A stretch of 64,000 bases of DNA from Amoebophrya sp. A120 (taxonomy: Eukaryota > Sar > Dinophyceae > Syndiniales > Amoebophryaceae), in NCBI GenBank assembly GCA_905178155.1, contig CAJINV010000003.1, positions 6,353,985 to 6,417,984 on the forward strand, written 5' to 3'. The notes beneath the pieces were generated by a model. That model did not search any database. It saw nothing but the letters and a program-made list of their open reading frames with translations, and was not told the DNA's origin. Positions 22,701 through 36,179 of this stretch are shown here, piece after piece. The position numbers were made by a program, and so were the translations under genes. The stretch's first letter is position 1. Each line of letters starts with the position of its first letter.

Positions 22701-25700
22701 GCACTGCTCCCTGCTGGCAGGTCGCATGTGAAGGAACAAGGGGCTCTGCCGGAAGTTGGTTTAAATGCTGATCTGTTCTTTGATGGTGTCGGTGATACAA
22801 TATTATCACCGTCAGTTGTTATACTGGCCGCGGCCCGTGGCACATTGACAATTGCGTCCCAGACCAACAATGCTGCATCTGCTTCCGCAGCCTTTACAGA
22901 GTCCAAGGCCAGCGCGTCCGGATGCGCGACACCAGACTCCCCCTCCTCTCCTGAACGAGCGCTCTCCCCCGCTGAGGTTTCGGAGCTCGCAAGGCTCGTG
23001 GCACTGCTCGTCAGGGACTCTCCTTCCTCTGCTTTAGTACTATCTCCAACGACGCCCGGCACGAAATCCTCGCGAAGCGGCACCGGTTCACACGTCGCGT
23101 TGGTTTCGGGAGGAACAGCCACGTTTTGCCCCGCCCTCGTCGCCACGCCATCCTGCTGCCCTTCCGGTTTCCCGTCCGGGGGCATCGCGTCACATTGCAG
23201 CAGCGCGCAACGACTCATAAAGAACGCGGGCGACAAGTGGCGCAAGTCCATCTGTTCGAAGAAGCAGCGCACGTGAGGCGCCTTCTGGAGCCGATACCCA
23301 TTCGCCAGAGGAACCGCAAACCCGTCCAAAAACGGCACCAACAATTCCGTCACAAGAAAGTTGCAGAACACATCGAAAACTAGCCACTGATGCCGAGGGC
23401 CCCCTCCGGGTCTTTCCTCTTCGTATTCCGGACCGCCACCAGCACAGCTTGTTTTCACCGCGCTCGCCGTTTCTGATTGTTGCTGTTCCCCGCGCGGCGC
23501 AGAGACAGACTTCAGGTCGTTTTCAGAACCTGTCGCGAAATTTGCCAGCATCCCCGGCCGCCAATGCGTTCGAGGCTGGTCCCCGGCGACAGTCGGGCGT
23601 GAGGTGGCAAACTGAGTCGCGCTCGCGCCATCAAGGTCTGTGCCGTCGGAAGCCGACGACGAAGAGAGCGCTTCCGTCGGCTCGAAGCTTCCAAAGAGCA
23701 GCGCCTGCAGTAGCTCCTGCATCGAAGCACCGCTGTCCGGCCGAAAGCCTTTCTCGCGCTGCAGCAAGTAGTCGAGGTTCAAAACAGTCACTTCGGTCGG
23801 ATGATAGAGCTTCTCAGGCGGTGACACAGAATCGGTCAAAGATACTGCTCTTTCCCCTTCCGCAGGTGCAAAAGCATCCCTTGATGAGTAGTTCTCGTCT
23901 TTCCTTCGGAGCTCCCCTCGAAACTGTGGATCAACCTTTGCCTGCTTGTTCTCTGGCGACGAGAGATCGTGAACCTTTCCGGGATCAAAATGCACATCTG
24001 TTTTGATTCCCTTCCCGGGGCCCCCAGTGACCGCCGTAAGCTTCTGGGACGCCGTTTCTTTCTGCGACATCGGTTTGACGTTTCTAGCTGAGTAAGGATT
24101 GGACAATTCGTTTTTGGATTTGTGAAACAAGAGAATGGAGTCTGAATCTGCCATGGAACTACTCTTTTCGCTTCTTAATCCTTCTTGCTGTTGAGGTATC
24201 CATGTGGTCCCCACTCCACTGAGAGCTGTCAGAGCCTTCGCGAGCGCGGTGTAGGTGGACGTCTTGCAGCTAAGCATTCCTGCACTACCCGCCAGCACGA
24301 CGGTGGATTGTTCTTTTGGTCCGTGCGCTAGCAATTCGGCAAGGCGGAGAATCTGACCGCACAGCGTTTTCGTTGGGAAAAGTTGCATTTCCGGAAGCAC
24401 GTCGCTCACCAGAACGAGCTGCACATCTCTCTGCCACCGGGCGCCTATCGCTTCGTCGCAGTACGTTCTCCACGTATCGCACGCGGTCAACATTTCCTCG
24501 AGGCCGGACAACGAGCCTGGCGCCGAGACAAGAGATTGCTGCTCCCGCGCAGAAGCAGCCGCTTTCGAGTCCTCAGCATTTTTCTGACCATGCCGAAACG
24601 TCGGAGAAGCGTCCAGAAAGCCCGGCGCTTCCTCCGCCGGTAAAAAATCGCCTAGGCCGGCGTCAAATCCCGCTTTCTCCTCGACGCTGTTGTGAAACGG
24701 GAGCGCTCTGTTGTGCTGGAGAACTTCTACGCCGACGAGTGCACGGGCTGCAGACCCCGCAGTGACCCCCGCTCCATCTTCGAGGAACGGGAAGGAAGCA
24801 AACGCGTCCTCGTCGTCCTCCTCTCCATGTAGAGGCGCGCTCCTGCGAGGACCGCCCTTGCGACTGACCTGCCCCGTTATACCATCGACCTCGAAGCATT
24901 CCGGAAAGAAGTCGGCGAGGAGATACTCATCCAGCTCTTCCAGCCGCTGCCCCCGGTCTGGCGTAACGCCCTCATGGTTCCTTTCGGGGCCCATCCCGCT
25001 TTTGATCTGCTGCTTATGGTCTGCGAGGAAGCCGGTCGCCCAGCCGAGAATCCCGTCCACAGCCAAATCGCAAAACAAACGCAGCAGCCGCTCATCTGGA
25101 CGTCCAGGCTCTGCTCCACTTTCTGACGAAGTAACACCACGAGGACAACTTCCGTTCCAAGACGAAAAATCCGCGCTGAAAAACGTCTTGCGCAAAGCTG
25201 TCACCAATTTCAAAAAGAGAACCCGATTGCCGCCGTCATATCGTTGCTGGTAAGTTGCTTGGAAGAACCGCGCGACCCGTCGACAAACCGATTGCAAGAG
25301 CCCCACAGTGTGGGCAAAGTTCGGCGCACGATCCCCAGCGCGTGCCGCCGTTGCGATCAGCAATCTTGCCTCTAAAATCGGCACCAGGCCTGGCTGCAGG
25401 TAGGTCTCCCGGGCCTTGGTGACAAACGCGGACGCGCTCACCGATGAGGCTACGGAGTCCACGCCTCGCGAGTGTCCGCGAAACAGACTAAGGTCCGAGC
25501 GTCCCGACAGTTCCCGCGACAGGTCCGACCGGCCGGAAATTTGCCTTTCCGAGGAAAACTCGAACAACCCTGCGTCATCTCCAAACATGGGTGGCACGGC
25601 GAGCTGTCCGCTCTGGTCGGACCGTCCGGAAATGTTTCGTGATAACGACGCGGTCGGGTCGGGCACGCAGTCAGCCAAACCCCCGTGGCTGACGGCGTTT

Positions 25701-28700
25701 CCACTCGACTGGCGGCGGGAACCCGGCCCGAGCGCGACGCTGCTGCTCGACTGGCGGCGGGACGGCCCCAGGGGGCCTCCTCCTGACCCGCGCCGCGACA
25801 GGTTGGACTGCCGCCGCGACCGCGCAGTTTCAATATCCGCTACAAGTTCCGCGGGGTCTCCGCCGCATGACGCGGACGATGTTGTGCACAGCAAGAGGGG
25901 GCGGCGCAGAGGTAATTCGAGATCGCCCTCGTCCGACAAATCGCCTATGGTGACCAAATCGCCCCCGTCGTCCCGCGGGACCTTCCTCTCTTCGCGGAAC
26001 AGCGTCAGCACGCACTTCCCGATGTCCTGCAAGGCCCCGATCTCCTCACTGAGCAGAAAGTGCGGCTTCGTAGCCGACCTCGCACTGGAGAACACCAGGA
26101 GGCCGACACAGCCGCTCGCTACGACGCCGCGAAGCCACTGCAGGAAGTCGACGTGCACAAGTGCGCAGTCCAGCACGGACAACGGCCGCCCGACTACGTC
26201 TTCCGCGAAGCTCTGCACGGTGCGCGAGTCCATGTTGTTCTCTACCAGCACGGCCGGGTTCCCCAAACCGCCACCCGCCTGTGCGACGGCCGTGTTGGAG
26301 GTGTTGTCCGCTACATCCACCGAAGCCGCGCTGAACGCCTTGGTCAGTGCCTCCGCGGCCTTCGCCACCCTCAGGAAGCACCGGTCCCGGAGCGGAAACA
26401 CCGACAGCCGCAGATAGGATTCGTGCAACGGCTTCACAACGGGCTCGAAGCCGTAGTCCAAAACCGTTCCCATGCACCGAACCGTGATTTTCTCCCCTCC
26501 CCGTTCGAAGTAGTGTCGCACATGCCGCTCCCATGACGACCGGTTCACGGAGAGTTCGTCGCAGACGCTTACTTGGTGTCGCAGGAGCACGAGCAAAGGC
26601 TCGATGACATGCGCGAAACAAGTTTGGACCCGAAGTCGAGAACAACAGCTGAGGCTACCTTGTTCCTGCTTCGTTCCACTCTGTTGACCGCTGGCGGCGC
26701 CTGCGCCCGCGCGGCCCTGATCAATCTTGGCCTGGAGGACATCTACTACGCCATGTAGTTTAGTCTCTGCTGATGCAGCCTTCGGCGCAGCACCGGGAGC
26801 TTCTTGGTCGAAGAACGCCTCGTGTTTTAAGAACCTGATCAGTGCTTCACACTGCTTGTCTAAGTCGACAGCTGTATTCTTGAACAGCAGCGCCTGTTGA
26901 TTATTTCCGTGATTTCCCGACGCTCCAGGTACTAGCGGCTCCGAACCCGCACTGGTGCGAAAATTCTGAAGTTCAACCTCAACGGCCTCCACAAATCGTA
27001 GCTCCTGCGCAAGGAAGACCGCCTGCGGCGGACACTTCATGTCGATTGCGCGACCACCTTTGCTTTCCTCCTCCGCGGCATCCAGGAGGAGTCTGGGCCG
27101 CGATACAGTGAACAAACTGCCGATGCCACCTTCGTCTCCCAGGGAAGTAAACGACGCGGCGATTGCATGGCGCACGCCACCAACAAACAACTCCTCGAGC
27201 ATCAGCACGAAGCGGTCTGCGGTCATCATCGAAGCGCGTGCAGTTTGCTCCTTCACCGGGCCGAAGGTGAGAAACGGCGTCGCCGCCGAAGTTGTTGGAC
27301 AGTGCAGCACTATGGTATCGTCCAGGGGTGGGTGGGAGACCGTGCTTCTGGCCGATGCGGCCGTGTGCTGTTGCCGGCGAAACTGCACGAAGATACTAGA
27401 AGCAGCCGACGAGTCCCCTTCTTTCTTCCTCCCTGAAGGTGCCGAATCCGAAAGAACAGAAGCTGCATTATTGTGCAGGTGCGGAAAAAGCGTTGGCACG
27501 AACTGGCCCCAAACGTGACGGTTTTTCCAGAAGGAGCTCCGGTCGCGCTTTGACGCAAGTCTGGTCAGGTGCAGCAGCTCTGCCTCCGCTAACCAAAACA
27601 ACCGACCGCACCGGCATCGCGTTCTCTGCAGTGCTTTCCGCACCTGGTACTGCACGCCTTCCAGAACTTGCTGCGACTTCTGCAACCGCGCCAACAGGTC
27701 TGGCTCCGGAAAACTCACCCCTAGCAGCGCCGCCAGTGCGTTGGGGCTCTGCAGGGCCTGGTGCTTCAGCGAATGCCAAAACTCTGTTTCTTTCTCGAAC
27801 TGTCGCTGCGCCTGCTGCAACACCCAGTCCTGCTCTTCCGCATCGAGCTCCGCTTGGCGCACGGCAGCTATCCTAGAGAAAAGCACACCCATAGTTACCA
27901 GAAAAACGGGAGCTTTTGTGTTGCTAAACTCATGGCATCAAAACCTCTGTACTGCGGAGACCCACAGAGAGGCAATGTTCCTCCCTGCAGAAAAATGGCA
28001 GTTCGTGATGCTGGGGTTGGCGACTAAAGAGGTACCAAAAAGAAATTCTGATGCTAGAGAAAAACCGAAGCGACCTAGTTTGTGACACTGAAAATAACCC
28101 CAACACAAGTCAATCACTTTTGAGAAGTGTACTTTTCTGTAGAATAGCAGCCGCTCCCCTCGCGCCCCCGCCTGCACTTGCCGCGTCCTCATTCACAGTT
28201 CCTGTACCACGATCCGCTTCGTCCAACCCTTCCGCGACCAGGTGATCGAAAACCGGCCCCAGATTGCGCCATAGCTCCTGCACCCGCAGCCAGGTTTGCA
28301 CGCAGTGCAGCGCTCGCTTCAGGGCCCCGTCCCACGTCACAATTTCATCGCGATATGCCAAGTTGTACTCCTCGTTCGCGAGCAGCACGGACGTGCGCCC
28401 CACGTGCCGCTGCAGCAAAGCCTCGATCGTGCCGCCGTTCCGAAGGGTCCACGCGCGAAACCGGTTGCTGTTATCAAAATTGAAAACCTCGGCATCAGAC
28501 CGCGGGCTGCCCGGTGCACTGGTACCCGGAAGCTCCTTGGAGCTTTTCTCCGCTGCTTCGAGCTCCTCTCCCGCTAGCACCTCGAGCTCCACGATCTTTC
28601 GCACCAAGCTTTTCTCCACCGCGGCAGCAATGTCGCCTTGCAGAGGACCCGGCCCCCCTGCAGTGCCGGTTCCGCTGCCCGCAGGCTGCAGAGGCACACC

Positions 28701-31700
28701 CTTTTGAAATTCCTCGTCTTGGCGTTTGAGCAGGCGCTCGGCTACCTTCCGCTTTAAAATGGCGGGAATGCTGGACGGCTTCACCTTTGCCCCCTGGAAA
28801 AAGTCTTGAAACAAGAGACACTCTTCCACCGCAGCAGCAGCGGCAAAAGGGCGAGAGCCAGTGCCCCCCCCGGCGGGCGACCCAGTCGCCAAACCTGTGT
28901 GAAGGTCGTGATTCCCTGTACTAGCGACCGTCGTAGCTGCTCCCTCAGCCGCCCCGCCTCCGCTCGGAGAAGGACAAAACGGCGCGTAACAGCCCCACTG
29001 AGCGAACATTTCGAACAATTCGAATTCCATGTCGCGTTCCTGGTCCGCACGGTAAGCGATCTGAATCACGGCGCGTTCCTTGGGAGAACCGAACAGCACT
29101 CCGCCCCTCTTGATTACAGACGATAGGGAGAAAAACTCTTCCACGTCGTTCGGATCCGTTTCCGCCCCTGTTGTAGTAACCGCGCAAAAACCTCTCGTGG
29201 AGAAAAAGCGATCCACTTCGGGGATGCCGGTCGCAGGGTTTCCACCCTCCTCATTCGCCTGTACTTGGTTCACTTCAGTGGAAAAAGTTTTTGAATCGGC
29301 GAGGTCGGACGGAATGTTTCGGCGGTAGGGGTGGATCCAGTGAGGAGTCGGCTCCAACAGCGACACTTCTCGCCAGTGTCGGTCCTTCATGCCCTTGCTT
29401 CGCAGCGCGCACAGGAGAGGCAGCGCCTGCTGGTACTGCAGCAACTCTGCTTCGACCGCCTCCGCTAGCGAAATAATCTCCAGCAGCTGCTCGTTCACAA
29501 TCTCCCCGCGCTCCCGCGCCATCAGGGCTTTCATGCTCTCATCCCCCACCGACCCGCGTCGCTTGTTCGGGGGTAACACCTTTGCGGACGTCGTTGCATT
29601 TGCGCTCCCCGGCACGACCGCCTTTGCTACTTGCTTCATCGACGTCGAACTCGGAGCGGTAGAGCCAATCATGCCCCTGAAATCCTGGACACAACGCGCC
29701 ACCTCGTCTACACCGCGATTGACAAACTCACAGACCTCGTCCGCGTCCAGTAAACCCAGAAAGCCATGCCTGGTAAAAAAAAGTTAGTTGCCGTGTTTGC
29801 ACTGCATCTGAGAAGTTCCAAAAAACTACACAGCACCCTAGTGGACGTCCTGCGAAAGAAGCAGAAGAATCATCTCAAATCATACCACAGTCCGTGCTTC
29901 CGGTCGCGCCACTCGGACGCGACACTCCAGAAAATGCGGTAGGGCTGCCACTCTGCTACAATCTGCGAAAGTTTCGTGGACCGCTCTTCTTGGTTGTTGG
30001 CCTGCGGCACGAACCCCAGCAGCTTCTCGCGAACCTGCAATTTGCGCAACTCCTGCTGACTCTGCTCCAGCCGCTCGGTTACCAAAAATGCGTTTTTCGC
30101 AAGATCAGCCAAGTTCAGCTGCGGGTCATGAGACTCTGATGTTCCGGATGGGGTAATAAAAGAACTGCATGGCTTCGCGGCGCCAGCCACAGGACCCTCT
30201 TTCATCTCGGTCGCTGGCGCCCCTTTCAGCTTTTGCGCCGAGATCTTCCCAGGGCTGCTGCGACCCTGTGGTACTCCGCTGCCGATACTACTCTTCGGCG
30301 ACCTGTCACCCTCCCCACCCGCCTTTCTCGACGACGGCTGCGCGGCGACGTCCACCGTGCCCAAGGCTAGCGGTTTGGTGGTGAAATTGGTGATCAGATC
30401 TTCCAGGTCGCCCAGCTCCTCCACGAACTGCTCGCCGTCTTTCTCCAGCTCCTCCAAAAACAGGCCCTCGCGCCGATCGATCTGCTTCATTTTGGTAAGC
30501 AGAATCTTCTCCGCACGCAAAACGTCCACGAACAGCCGAAACTCGTACTTGGACAGCGAGAGCTGCAAACACGACGCTCGTGTCACCTTCGGCAGCTGCA
30601 GGGGGGATGAAGAAGTTGCATTCTTACTGGCGTTCCGTTTGTTACCGCTCCGGGTAGTACTGTGCGGCTCCGTGAGCAAGGAGAACAGATAGCGGAACAG
30701 ATCCAGACGCGGGGGCTCACGCTCATACACGATCCACTGCCTCAAACGAACCAGATCCTCGATCGAGGTTGGAAGTTGGTCCAACTTGTGATGGTAAGTG
30801 TCGTACGTTTGCAGAATTTGTCCTCCGGTGGCGTTGAACACGTCGAGAATCAGCTCCGTGTTCCGCCGGATGTACTGCGTGTACTTCGCAATTAGCGCAT
30901 TCCGAATATCGTTCACAGAGACTGCAAGCAGGGGTCCAAAAACGCGAAGATGATTTGGTGCGGCAGAAGTCGTGGAGGTCGAAGTGATACGGTCGCACAA
31001 CTGCTGCTCGCATAGGAACAAAGTGATGCGGTCCAGGCTCGCGGAAGCCTCCGCCCCCGACTTCTGCTGGCGATGCGCCGCATGAGGATGGTGCGACCTG
31101 GAGCTGCCGGCGTAGTTGCCCAGGTTCTGATACGGGGCTCTGCTCTGGTTCGCGGTTGTCCTCGAAGTAGTTGCGAAGGGTTCGCTATTTGACGGCAAGA
31201 ATTTCGCGGCACGATCCAGCCGCTCCCGCAACAGCCTGATGTTTGCGGCATACTGCTCGGCCCGCTGATGCAACTGCTCTTCGCTCAGCCTCGGCGGGAC
31301 GGAATGGAACGTGTCGGAATTCGCGTCATACAGGTGGATCCCCTGTAATTCCCTGGAAGGCTCTCCGGTAGAATTTTTCGGCGTGCTCGTAGAGGAAGAT
31401 ATTTGGCCGACGTCATTAGCATCATCTTCCCCTGTAATGTCATCCACATTTTTTTCTGCGATCGACGCCGAGCCCTGCTGTGCGGAAGAAATCTTCTTGG
31501 ACGAGGATGCCGCTGCGTTGCTGCTTTTGCTCACGTCGATTTTCCGAGCCCTTTTTTGAGCGTCTTCCTTCTCCGCCAACGCTTTGTGATACAGAACCAC
31601 CGAGAAACTTGGATCCACGTTCTCGCGGATGTGCTGGGTCAGAAACCCCAACAGTGCAGGCAGCAGTCTGCAGAGGTGCCTTTCCAGTCCGCCTCGCAAT

Positions 31701-34700
31701 GCCTCCTTGCGCTCCACAACCCATTCTTCCTGTGCGCTGGTCACCGCCAGACATTTCGTTTTCTTCGCGTGCGCCTCCCGGGCACGACCTGGTCCCTCTG
31801 TGGTGCTGCGCGCTCTCGGTGGAACAAGCGATGTTGTGCCAGGCACCGAACCAGGTCCTCTGACACTTTTCCCCCCCGTCCTCGCGGTAATATCTTTGTT
31901 TGTCTCGTCCAACGCCACAGGAATCGCTTGCACCTGCTGAAACCCGAAATTGGGAATCTCGTCGCAAAGGAGGGCGAGAAGTTCGTCGACACTGTGAGAG
32001 TACCGAAAATTTTCTTCCTCAAGACAAAACACCACGTCGAGCCGCAGCAGCGCCGGTGCAGCAGAAGCGTGGTTCAAGATGAGTTGATGTACATCCGACG
32101 ATATTAAATCCTGGCGCAGCAGCTGCCCTTCTTGGCCGGTCCCCTCGGACGCGAAGCTGCCTCCAGAGCGATTGGTCACTGTTTCGCACACCTGCAAAAT
32201 CATGCCTGTGCTCTCGCAGTATGTGAACCTCGGTTCGAGCACACGAGAGCAGTCGCTTGTCCCTGCGGCGGGCATCGGGGCCGCTCTTTCGCCGCGCGGG
32301 GATGGTCGCAAGGGGCCCGCCCCGGCCGCCCGCGGATGGTTGTACAGCATATCGCAGTACCCGCGAAACGAGTCTGACACTAATTCGGATACTGCGTGTT
32401 CCATCTGAAATTGAAGTTGTCGCAACACTTTTCTTGCTTTCGAAAACTGGTACAGATCCTGCTTCTCGTGCGGCTGAAGCTGGCTTCCTTCCGACTGGCC
32501 CACCTTGCGCAAGTCGTTTCTCGGCACCCCCTCCATCGCACTGCTACCCGCAGGCGATGCGTAGGCTGCCCCCGCTGCGTGCGACGACGAGTCAACACTG
32601 TTCTTGGCGCACTTCGGATTCTTCCGCTGCGCTACTGCGTGTTGCTCGTGCTGCGGAAGCAGCTGAAACCAGCCCTTACCGATGCTGTCTTTACCCAGAT
32701 GCTTGAGCACCAGTGCCTCGACGTCGGCGTGCCACACGTCGTGAAGATACTTCTTCGAGTCCACCGCGAAACTTCGCTGCCACGATTTGAACTGTTCGAG
32801 CCCGTGCACGGGCAGTGGCTGTCTCGGCACCTCCGACACGGAGATACAATCATTTTTGTCCTCCATCTGTACTAGCCCGCTCAGTCCTGAGGGCGGTGGA
32901 GTACTGGCATTTGTGCGGGGTGATCCGAGCACCAGCACCGGCCGAGAAAGCACGTCAAAGACCGCTAATGACCTGTTGCCCCGCGAGAAGTTGTGCAAGA
33001 ACTCTTGCCGGAATTCCAAGAACAACCGCAGCACTTCCGGTCGGGTGAAAAGAATCCCGTTGCGCACTAATGTCTGCCGCAACAGCTTCTGGTCCGGGAA
33101 GGACTCGCGTAGCGCGCACCGAAACATCTCCCGCCGCAATAGATAACAGTCGCGCGCCAGGACCGAAAACGCACTGGCGCTTCGGAGCGAGGGGTGAAAG
33201 TAGAAACACGACGAGAAATAGGCGCCACTGCTATTTTTATAGTGGTCGAGGGCCTGACTCTTTGCTTTGCGTGCGAAGTTCTTGCGAACTTCATTTTCAT
33301 CTCCTTCCTCCCACCCGTGCAGAGAGAGCGACATTTCGGGCAAAACTGTCAATGTTCGCGGAAAGTTTTTGACGACCTGCAGCGTCTCTACTGCTTCTTC
33401 TCCGCCATGTTGAACGGAATGATCCCGTGCGCCTTTTGTGCGCCCACTCCCCGCGGTCACGGGCCGCTGCACTGAAGCCGTCTCGTCGTCGCTCGAAACG
33501 TAAAAACTTTGATCGTCGAAGTCATGTCCGCTAACGCGAGGATGTAGATCATCTTCAAAAGATTCGCCCTCCTCGGCTTCGCCTCGCTCGTTGTGTCCCA
33601 CGACCACGTCGACCATTTCCATTTCAGCCTGTTGTTGCGCCCAGCGCAGCGGCACCGAACGTGCCTCGGCGCGGCTGCGGAGACGAGCATAAGGATGATC
33701 AGAAACATCCGGCTCAATTCCAATGCAGCCTCGGTCCGCGTTAGAAGACCCAGTTGCTCCTGCCGCACGTGATAGCGTGCAGTGCAATGGAAACAAACCA
33801 ACCGCATTGCTCTCTTCGCCCGTGGCCGCGAAGGAATTTGGCTTGTTTGATGGCATTTGTTTCTCTAGTACGAGCGCGTCCTTGGCGATCCGCGTAAACC
33901 AGTTCGCGATAGCAACGTCGGCAACGAAGTTGCTTTTTGCGTTCAACTCGGCACACCTTCTGCTCCAGGCAACCCCGACGAACATTGGCTCTATTATTCC
34001 ATGGTTGGGCGCGGGCGATGACAGAAGCTCGTGGGCCACATCGGCGCGGCCGTCGTGTCCAGGTTCTTTTCCATCCTCAGCAGGCTGAGTGTTGTCACAC
34101 GCGGGGGCGGTAGAAGACGCCGCGAGAGCCGCCACGCGCTTTTTCCGCTGGAAGGCCTGTAACTGGAGATGGCTCATGGCTCGCTCGAAAACGAGCGCCC
34201 TGTCATCATCCGCGGTCGCGACGCTGGGCATCTGGTCCAGAACCAAACTGTGAAGACACTGCCTTTCGACTTCGCCGCGCAGGCGAAAGGCGTGAAGCAC
34301 CCGGTTCGCGTACAGAACGGGGCTTTCCCCGTACATGTGGACAAACAGCGGCGGAAGAAAGAACACCTGCCCGCGTTTCTGCAGCGCTGCGGGTTTGTCC
34401 CTTTCTTCCTCTGCAGGTGCCCCAGTGCCCGCTGGAAACAGCGAAAAAAAATGAACCTTGTACAAGCCGCGCTGGGCATCGAAACCACTCACTCCGGCAA
34501 CCAGGTCTTCGTAATCCTGCCCGACATAGGTCCCCCGTTCCGGGTGGTAGGCACAAACCCGAAGCATTTTTTGCTGCACCCCGTGAAGCTCTGCTCGGGG
34601 CTCCGCGGGATTTTCATCGTCTCCGTCGTGCATTACGGAGAGCAGAACCGCGCCGCTCGAAGCTGTGTAATTTTGGCTCGCCGAGGTACCACCAGCTGAT

Positions 34701-35788
34701 GCAGAATCGCGCATCGCTCCCTCACGGATCCATTCCTCCGGCGTGCGCTCCCAAAAATCCGTGCTGTCAAAAAGATGCAGTGGCAAGTGGTACAACGGCC
34801 CTTCCACCGCGTTTCCGGCTGGCCTTGCGCCATCGTTCGCAGTTTCGCACGTGGTCATCAGGGAATGCAGCGGGCTTTTCGGGCTCGGAACTACGTGTGC
34901 TGCCATTCCAGGTTCGGAGTAGGCAGCATGTAGGCGTAGCCGCACTGCCTCGGCGACGTCAATCTGCGCGAAGGCGTCTTGCTTTCTCTGCAACGCGACC
35001 TGCTTCGGTTCCCGTTCCCGTGCGTTCGCCGCGTCTGCTTTCTGCAATTTTGGCGGTACGATGTGGAAGTAGCACGAAACAAGTTTTCGAGCAAGCAACC
35101 GATCTGCTCGCCCCGGCGGACCATCTTCTGCTTGTCCCGCGTCAACCAATGTCCTGCGCACTCCTTTGCCGCGCCTGTCTACAACGCCGGCGTCTGCTTG
35201 CTCGCCCGTAAGCCCCGAATCCCACATCCCCTCCCGGGTCGAACGTGAATCGGCGACTGGGACTACGCGCGCATGCAAGTTGATGCCTGGTGGAAAAAAC
35301 AATGGTGACCCTATCCTTTGTTCTTGTGGCGGATCAAGACCAGTTTTCCTCGCAGAAACCAGTCTCGCACCAGGACGCGTGCTCGGCCGTGTGGCGGTGC
35401 TGGGCCGGAGAGGTCCACCTTTCGGGGACGTGATAACCCGGAACTTGCCGGGGCTCGATTGCGGCCGCCCGGATGGCGGACTTCGGCTGCGAGGCACCAC
35501 CTCGCTGCTCGCCACAGAGTTTCCCGCAACGTGGGGGCCGCGCCCTCTTTCCGCAACGCCATGGTCTCCTGAGACCCACCGTCCTTCCCGCGCTGCTGTC
35601 CACGGATTGGATTTTTTTACGTGGTCGGGCGCACTTATGATCGGAAGCTCCACGGTCGGGCATTGCCGTCGCTGTTCTTCCCGTGCGGCATCCGACAAGG
35701 AAAACTTGCTATCCTCGCGGACACCGCGCCCAGGTCGTTGCCCTCGTCCTTTGTGATCATCGAGACCCCGGCTTGGAGACAGCAGCAT
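13760..35788 (-). CDS. giant dynein heavy chain-like protein with degenerate AAA1
   Basis: The model is exons 35788-29886, 29769-28133 and 27867-13760, totalling 21,648 nt (7,215 residues plus stop). Both introns have GT-AG ends and the phases agree. The N-terminal 2,000 residues are low in recognisable domains. The linker follows across exons 2-3 (motifs MKDRHWREV, WLRVQELWRNL, RLFWLAEAELL). AAA1 is recognisable by VGRPLSVLDC and LVPILEARLL, but its Walker A position reads VLVENNMDSRT and its Walker B position LLVFSSAR, so both are lost. The AAA2 loop is degenerate (GSAGMLSCKTS). AAA3 keeps GPAGCGKT and FVDDIN. AAA4 has GPDHSGKE. The stalk coiled coils and microtubule-binding tip lie at about 16.5-17.5 kb. 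The protein ends in AAA6 (LHVLPAWIQ), without the usual C-terminal domain. A DNHD1-like, non-motile role is possible. Confidence 0.85.
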
Positions 35789-36179
35789 GATCTGAAATTT
35801 GACGAGGGTTACGCTGCAACGTCTTTCTCTCCATCGGAAGTCAGACTGTTTGATAGCAGCATATGCTACTTAATACCATCTGAAAGGGCAAGCCCTACGC
35901 ATAAACCGACATGGACGCGAAAGTGAAACACGCGCATGTGCAATGCCACGATAACAAACATTCACCGCGAGGGGGGAAGGGCCTTTAGAACATGTTCCAG
36001 GGTTTTCAAACAAGTCTCAGAAGAACGAGATGAATGGCCCCGGTCCGGCGATCACGGCTGTTGCTCTATTTCACTGCATTCAAATACATTTGTGGAATCC
36101 TGTCGAATCTACACTCTCTCCCGAGATCATGGAATGGACCAACTAAACCTTGAAGTAAATCCGAATAAACGGAAAATGT
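35789..36179. other. intergenic between two minus-strand genes
   Basis: This is about 390 bp between the start of the dynein-like gene and the stop of the dsRNA-binding gene. No coding frame or clear promoter motif was recognised. Confidence 0.4.
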
